Shown here: positions 60,173-64,000 of the stretch, in pieces
How positions within the stretch are numbered: position 1 is the first letter of the stretch
How the letters are laid out: every line of letters starts with the position of its first letter
From: Candidatus Saccharibacteria bacterium RIFCSPHIGHO2_12_FULL_44_22
GTDB lineage: Bacteria > Patescibacteriota > Saccharimonadia > Saccharimonadales > Saccharimonadaceae
Assembly (NCBI GenBank): GCA_001790515.1
Contig: MGCS01000013.1
Span: 62,001 to 126,000, forward strand
Reading direction: 5' to 3'
Length of the DNA: 64,000 bases
Notes under the pieces: model-generated
The model's input: the letters and a program-made list of their open reading frames with translations, nothing else
Told to the model about the DNA's origin: nothing
Databases searched by the model: none
Translations under genes and position numbers: made by a program

Positions 60173-60393
60173 GTGCATCGGATATACAATCGTAGGGCGC
60201 TGCAAGAGCAATGTGCTTTCTGATGTAGTTCATCGTAAACAATTGTATACGCGCAGCGCGAGTAGTACAGTATGCAGGCGGGGCGGCTTCGGGTAAACAA
60301 CCGTAGGCGCGCTGCGTGATAATAGTGTATATGCAGATGTGGCGGCTTCGGGTAAACAACCGTAGACGTGCTGCGCGACAGTAGTTAACGTAT
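60173..60393 (+). repeat. Tandem tRNA-Leu 5'-half-like repeats
   Basis: Units at about 60173, 60226, 60271 and 60330, with a period of 59-61 for the last two. The shared core is GTAAACAACCGTAGRCGYGCTGCG. Units 60271 and 60330 begin TATGCAG.TG.GGCGG like the 5' end of the adjacent tRNA-Leu, and the similarity rises toward it. Confidence 0.7.
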
Positions 60394-60480
60394 GCAGATG
60401 TGGCGGAATTGGTAGACGCGCTAGCTTCAGGTGCTAGTGCCCTTCGGGGCGTGGAGGTTCAAGTCCTCTCATCTGTACCA
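60394..60480 (+). tRNA. tRNA-Leu (anticodon CAG)
   Basis: 87 nt with encoded CCA. Anticodon stem CTAGC/GCTAG, loop TTCAGGT, anticodon CAG (reads CUG). Acceptor GCAGATG/CATCTGT with a G1-U72 wobble. Long variable arm (TGCCCTTCGGGGCG), T-loop GGTTCAAGTCC. A short hairpin with T-rich tail (ACTTTC-N5-GAAAGT then GTTTTTG) follows. Confidence 0.96.
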
Positions 60481-60488
60481 AACATATG

Positions 60489-60515
60489 CACTTTCCGTGA
60501 GGAAAGTGTTTTTGT
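60489..60515 (+). terminator. Terminator after tRNA-Leu(CAG)
   Basis: CACTTTC-CGTGA-GGAAAGTG-like stem followed by TTTTTGTTTT. Confidence 0.65.
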
Positions 60516-60571
60516 TTTATATAACCGTGACGGGCGTATTTATAGTCAAATTCTTTGCGTTGCCCTAGAGT

Positions 60572-60600
60572 TTGCAGAATTCCTACTAATATATTATAGT
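60572..60600 (+). promoter_or_regulatory. Promoter of the 233-aa membrane protein
   Basis: TTGCAG (60572-60577), 17-nt spacer, TATAGT (60595-60600). SD AAAGGAG follows before the ATG. Confidence 0.6.
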
Positions 60601-60637
60601 GAAAATTGTTCATCTCATGACTACGAAAGGAGAGATG

Positions 60638-61336
60638 ATGTACTTGCAAGTTGTTCGTCGCAACCCGGTAAGCGACTTGAATCCCTATGTCTATCACCAC
60701 TGGATTATCGGCCGGTTTACAGAACGGCAGTTGCGATGGATTGAAAAGTTCAGCCATCGCACTCGCCGTGACTTACTTGGAGACCTTAGCCTCAGATGGG
60801 CGTTGCTTGGCAGTACTTCCACACTAGCTCTCTTTCCTCTAGGGATCAGCATCTCGCATGCTCTCCTTATTGCAGGAGTCGCAACCGTCATTGGTTTCGG
60901 CTTCCACCTGAGGTTCGCGCTGCGAGCGTGGAAAAATGCAGCGTCATACGTCCGCAACCGCGAGATGGTTGTCCGAGAGAGTGACGCCAGCTGGTCTGTT
61001 GTGCATGGAGTCATTGCCGGTAGGATTTTCAGCCATTTCGAGAGCGATGAAGTGTTGGCTCTGGACGATTTCTTTTGTAACGTCACCGATCACGACAAGC
61101 TTATGAGGAATCGGGAGCTTGAACTGAGCGACGAGGCGCGGATCGAGGCTGATCTCACGGCAAAGGTCAATGTACTTGGTGAAGAGCTCCGCTATCGTAG
61201 AGAGTTCAACCAAGTGATGCTGGCGACGCATGCAGAGTATGTCGACAAAGCCGCAATTTTCGACAAGGTTGTTGCAAAGGAGCAACAGCAACAACTACAT
61301 GAGTGCGTTGTTCAAGCACTCAATCAGCCCCACTAG
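60638..61336 (+). CDS. Hypothetical two-TM protein, G+C-rich orphan
   Basis: 232 residues. Two adjacent TM helices (about 45-75 region; ALLGSTSTLALFPLG and ALLIAGVATVIGFGF), then a cytoplasmic helical domain. Family unknown. ATG 60638 is 5 nt from AAAGGAG; ATG 60635 is the alternative. Like the other orphan genes it is G+C-rich and has its own promoter, SD and terminator. Confidence 0.65.
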   Translation: MYLQVVRRNPVSDLNPYVYHHWIIGRFTERQLRWIEKFSHRTRRDLLGDLSLRWALLGSTSTLALFPLGISISHALLIAGVATVIGFGFHLRFALRAWKNAASYVRNREMVVRESDASWSVVHGVIAGRIFSHFESDEVLALDDFFCNVTDHDKLMRNRELELSDEARIEADLTAKVNVLGEELRYRREFNQVMLATHAEYVDKAAIFDKVVAKEQQQQLHECVVQALNQPH

Positions 61337-61380
61337 GTATCGAACGGATTGCTCTACCTAGTGGGGTAATCTGTTTTTAT
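61328..61380 (+). terminator. Terminator of the two-TM orphan
   Basis: Perfect 12-bp stem CCCCACTAGGTA (61328-61339) / TACCTAGTGGGG (61355-61366), then CTGTTTTT. The stop codon lies in the stem. Confidence 0.8.
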
Positions 61381-61404
61381 GGTGTTTTCCGCGCTTACTT
61401 TAAC

Positions 61405-62196
61405 TTATCCGACTATATATAACGCGGCCATCAGTAACACGAATGGAACAGCGAGTGAAACGTATGAAAGTATGTGTGCTCGTGGCATCTGTAATTTCTT
61501 TTTAGCAATGCCAGTGTATGTCCCATATAACGTTGTCAAACTGCCAGTGGCGGATAGATTACCGCCGTACCCTAGTGTCAGTAGGTAAGGAATGTACTGC
61601 GATGCAAAGATTGTCAGCAAGCCTTTTTTAGTTAACCGCGTACTTTCTTCTAGCGCGGCGTTACCACGATATTTCTTGTTTTCAAAAAACAGCAGTCCGG
61701 CAAAAGAATAACGATAATATGCGACGACACCAGGAATGACGAATAGCACAGACCACAACGTGATTTTGATGTACATCCATAGCATCAAAATAGTGTATGA
61801 TCCGAATTGTCCCAGGGTTGCATTAAACGCTTCGCTGACGGTGACAGATTTTCCTTTTGATAACATGACGGCTGTGTATGACTGGATCCCATGAATCATC
61901 ACCATGATGACGAATAGTGACAATGATATGATTAATACCATTCCGGCGTAAAGGGCGATCGTACTGGCGGGTGTGCTGATGAGTGATTGAATCGCTTGTT
62001 CGACTTGCGCTGGTTCTTTAAATTTTGCTTGCTGCGCCGTAATAAAGTTATTTCCTGTGATAACACAGACACTCGCGATGACAAGAACGACCGCTACGGT
62101 AATCGCCCTACTGACAACCAGAGTGACACCTTGCCACATTGCAACGAAAGGATTGATGCTGATCGGCTGTTCAATAGGTATTTTTTCTTTGCTCAT
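61405..62196 (-). CDS. Multi-pass membrane protein, DUF975-like
   Basis: 263 residues with about 6 TM helices. LWSVLFVIPGVVAYYRYSFAGLLFFENKKYRGNAALEES matches the DUF975/YciC-like pattern of polytopic proteins with unknown function. Extended -10 (TGC-TACACT, minus, 62207-62215) lies 10 nt before the ATG. Confidence 0.75.
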   Translation of the reverse strand: MSKEKIPIEQPISINPFVAMWQGVTLVVSRAITVAVVLVIASVCVITGNNFITAQQAKFKEPAQVEQAIQSLISTPASTIALYAGMVLIISLSLFVIMVMIHGIQSYTAVMLSKGKSVTVSEAFNATLGQFGSYTILMLWMYIKITLWSVLFVIPGVVAYYRYSFAGLLFFENKKYRGNAALEESTRLTKKGLLTIFASQYIPYLLTLGYGGNLSATGSLTTLYGTYTGIAKKKLQMPRAHILSYVSLAVPFVLLMAALYIVG

Positions 62197-62206
62197 ATCT
62201 GTTACG

Positions 62207-62215
62207 AGTGTAGCA
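62207..62215 (-). promoter_or_regulatory. Extended -10 of the DUF975-like gene
   Basis: Minus-strand TGC-TACACT, 10 nt before the ATG. Confidence 0.55.
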
Positions 62216-62226
62216 CATTAGCCGAC

Positions 62227-62235
62227 TGCTATACT
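62227..62235 (+). promoter_or_regulatory. Extended -10 of the second SpoU methylase
   Basis: TGC-TATACT, 10 nt before ATG 62246. Divergent from the DUF975-like promoter. Confidence 0.55.
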
Positions 62236-62245
62236 GGTATAAGTT

Positions 62246-62860
62246 ATGAACGAATCGGAACGAATTATCGGTGTTGGACCCCATCCTCACCCATGGCCAA
62301 CTGATGATCGGTTCGATCGCGAACTATTAGCCGTTGGTGATACGCGAAATGTCGTAGATAAATACCGTTATTGGTCGGTTGAGGCAATAAAAGCAGATAT
62401 GGCAAGTCATGCAATTCCTCTGCATATTGCTATCGAAAACTGGCAACACGACAGTAATATCGGCACTATTGTGCGAACTGCAAATGCATTGAATGTTGAA
62501 TGCGTTCATGTTATCGGGAAGCGCCACTGGAATCGACGAGGTGCAATGGTGACAGATCGATATTTGAACATTGAACATCATGCGTCGGTTGCGGATTTTG
62601 TGACGGCGGTGGGTCAACGAAAGATTATAGCAATCGACAATGTACCAGGTGCGAACATACTTTCGTCGTATGAATTTCCCAAAAACGCAGTACTGGTGTT
62701 TGGTGGCGAAGGGCCAGGCCTTAGTGACGAACTGTTGAGCGTGAGTGCGACAAGTGTACAGATTGAACAAGACGGGAGCACGCGGTCGATTAATGTTGGT
62801 GTCGCGGCGGGTATCGTCATGTATCAATGGGTGCGGCAACATAAACTGTTGTTAAAATAA
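62246..62860 (+). CDS. SpoU/TrmH-family RNA methyltransferase (2)
   Basis: 204 residues. SPOUT motifs: NWQHDSNIGTIVRTANAL (motif 1), VLVFGGEGPGLSDELL (motif 2) and IEQDGSTRSINVGVAAGIVMYQW (motif 3). A short N-terminal region (1-55) may bind the RNA. Target RNA unknown. Distinct from the methylase at 28116. Confidence 0.9.
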   Translation: MNESERIIGVGPHPHPWPTDDRFDRELLAVGDTRNVVDKYRYWSVEAIKADMASHAIPLHIAIENWQHDSNIGTIVRTANALNVECVHVIGKRHWNRRGAMVTDRYLNIEHHASVADFVTAVGQRKIIAIDNVPGANILSSYEFPKNAVLVFGGEGPGLSDELLSVSATSVQIEQDGSTRSINVGVAAGIVMYQWVRQHKLLLK

Positions 62861-62878
62861 GCAACGACTCAGAAATAA

Positions 62879-62907
62879 TTGACGTTCACGCAACTTTATG
62901 CTAATAT
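62879..62907 (+). promoter_or_regulatory. Promoter of the PKD-protein gene
   Basis: TTGACG (62879-62884), 17-nt spacer, TAATAT (62902-62907) with TGC before it. SD AAGGAGAGG follows. Confidence 0.6.
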
Positions 62908-62942
62908 TTAGTCAAAAGTTGTATAAGGAGAGGACGTATAGC

Positions 62943-64000
62943 ATGCGAGGCTTACGAAGTATAGTTAATCATTTTCGGTATATCAAAGACAACAATTTGC
63001 TTGTCATTGCATTTTTCACCCTTGGGCTATTGTCTTTTGGTGTTCTAGGACTGACAAAACAAGACAATGCAATGGCGCTGACTCGCGATAATAGCGCAAA
63101 TGCTATCATGACCGGGGGCGCAGCCGATGCGGCCGAGTTCCGTACAAAGTTCAACCAGAACGCACAAGGTGATCTGCCAGCTATTTATGGCCATTACCGC
63201 ATCCCTCGTGATATGCAAGTGGTACAGGGTCAATCGTTTCGTGACGGAACCGTCCGTGTTAATGGTCGTGTTGTAGCGACGAATGCACAGAGTATCGGTC
63301 GCCAGCCAATCAGCGGCAGCCATCCTATCAGCATCGCTGGCAAGACATATTACGAAACACCAAACAGTGCGGCGTTTATGAGCGATGGTTTGCCGACAAT
63401 GGTAGCGCTTGATGCGGCTGGTAACTTCAAGTATGCGGTGATTAATGGATGTGGCAATCCTATCTATGCAACGCCAACGCCAACTCCACCAACACCTCCA
63501 CCTGTCCAAGAAACACCCAAATATTCATGCACGAATATGACGATCAATCATATTAGCAACACCCGAAAGAGCTTTACTGCAACAGCTGCTGCATCCGGTG
63601 GCGCAACGATTACTGGCTATACGTTCACGTTTGGTGACGGTTCCACACAAGAATCAACTAACGCTACTGTTGAGCATGATTTCGCTCCAGGGTCATACAC
63701 GACTCGTGTTACTGTCAAATTTAAAGTTGGCGACGAAACCAAGACGGATAGCGGTTCAAACTGCGTAAAATCATTTAAAGTAGCGGCACCGGCCGAAGTA
63801 GCCTGTACATCACTGACTGCTATCAAACGATCGAATGCCGAAACGACATATGATTTCACGATTCAAAAAACGAATACAAATGCGACATACGATGGTGCGA
63901 CAATGGACTATGGTGATGGTCGTGTCGAACAGATCAGCGGCGTGAAGGCTTCTCATAAATACGACAAAGTCGGTACCTACACAATCACAGCGACACTAAA
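62943..64000 (+). CDS. PKD-repeat surface protein, N-terminal part
   Basis: The gene runs off the right edge; 352 codons are visible. A basic N-terminus and a TM helix (about 19-37) act as signal or anchor. A first domain to about 180, then a Pro-rich linker (TPTPTPPTPPP), and at least two PKD-type Ig-like repeats (FTFGDGSTQES...VEHDFAPGSYTTRVTV and MDYGDGRVEQ...HKYDKVGTYTITATL). PKD repeats are typical of surface adhesins or pseudopilin-like proteins. SD AAGGAGAGG lies 10 nt upstream. Confidence 0.8.
   Translation, partial: MRGLRSIVNHFRYIKDNNLLVIAFFTLGLLSFGVLGLTKQDNAMALTRDNSANAIMTGGAADAAEFRTKFNQNAQGDLPAIYGHYRIPRDMQVVQGQSFRDGTVRVNGRVVATNAQSIGRQPISGSHPISIAGKTYYETPNSAAFMSDGLPTMVALDAAGNFKYAVINGCGNPIYATPTPTPPTPPPVQETPKYSCTNMTINHISNTRKSFTATAAASGGATITGYTFTFGDGSTQESTNATVEHDFAPGSYTTRVTVKFKVGDETKTDSGSNCVKSFKVAAPAEVACTSLTAIKRSNAETTYDFTIQKTNTNATYDGATMDYGDGRVEQISGVKASHKYDKVGTYTITATL

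Noticed and set aside
60173-60393. CRISPR array
   Set aside because: Units are degenerate, contiguous without unique spacers of constant length, and match the tRNA-Leu 5' end; no cas genes lie nearby.
7661-62246. Origin of replication
   Set aside because: No dnaA, dnaN or DnaA-box cluster seen.
1-64000. UGA recoded as glycine, as in Gracilibacteria and Absconditabacteria
   Set aside because: TGA ends clear genes (for example 33177 and 39463) and no core gene is interrupted by in-frame TGA.

Overview
The window reads as a piece of a small, gene-dense bacterial chromosome of moderate G+C, most likely a Candidatus Saccharibacteria (TM7) / Patescibacteria genome. That assignment is an inference from gene content. 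It rests on a compact pentose-phosphate/lower-glycolysis cluster, many short TATAAT-type promoters lying directly on start codons, a phage-tail-like protein whose N-terminal LPQPGGDAGNWGDILN motif I recall from TM7 proteins, a RNase HII-YraN fusion, secreted nuclease and type IV pilus functions, and no amino-acid or nucleotide biosynthesis genes. The standard stop codons are used: TGA ends genes, so there is no sign of UGA recoding. There are no rRNA genes, CRISPR arrays or intact insertion sequences.

Layout. 1-515: start of a Rel/SpoT-type alarmone gene (minus strand, cut by the window edge). 649-7639: GAPDH, then rpiB-rpe-transketolase N-transketolase C-PfkB kinase-class II aldolase, then a second PfkB kinase. 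7683-14611: an unknown/LOG-like pair, a small membrane protein, uvrB, and a large membrane protein with a trypsin-like domain lacking its serine. 14827-18216: DEAD-box helicase, 2OG-Fe(II) oxygenase-like protein, GtrA-like membrane protein, G+C-rich lipoprotein. 18341-21867: gatC-gatA-(membrane HEPN-like gene)-gatB. 21966-30289: galU, three small envelope proteins, dnaE, FMN reductase, SpoU methylase, pilB. 30298-33960: repeat-rich stretch with rplS, the rnhB-yraN fusion, an orphan GT-like gene and an HD hydrolase. 33961-40046: M1 aminopeptidase and secreted HNH nuclease sharing a 19-bp divergent promoter, a tail-fibre-like protein, a J-domain protein. 40188-47392: nusA, CIRCE-controlled clpC, membrane zincin, radA, PIN-TRAM. 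47535-57430: PBP1a, tyrS, YibE/F, HAD, recG, a phospholipase/P1-like protein, rsmD and an unknown gene. 57493-60480: two tRNA-Leu genes, a small ORF, an FAD oxidase and an unusual array of repeats. 60638-64000: unknown membrane protein, DUF975-like protein, SpoU methylase, and the start of a PKD-repeat surface protein.

Genes that work together. The first 7.6 kb can interconvert pentose phosphates, fructose-phosphates and triose phosphates and oxidise glyceraldehyde-3-P. gatCAB corrects Glu-tRNA(Gln)/Asp-tRNA(Asn). radA, recG, uvrB and dnaE handle repair and replication. PBP1a, galU and GtrA-like proteins serve the envelope. PilB, the PKD protein, the tail-fibre-like protein, the secreted nuclease and the peptidases fit a surface-attached, scavenging lifestyle.

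Expression style. About twenty start codons lie 6-11 nt after a -10 hexamer, often an extended TGn -10, and have no Shine-Dalgarno sequence, which implies leaderless mRNAs. A contrasting set (rplS, nusA, clpC, helicase, GC-rich orphan genes) has leaders, SD sequences and structured regulatory elements. The most notable non-gene structures are a perfect CIRCE operator over the clpC -35, a terminator-like hairpin in the nusA leader, dispersed palindromic composite repeats, a 27-bp inverted repeat, and tandem tRNA-Leu 5'-half-like repeats running up to a tRNA-Leu gene.
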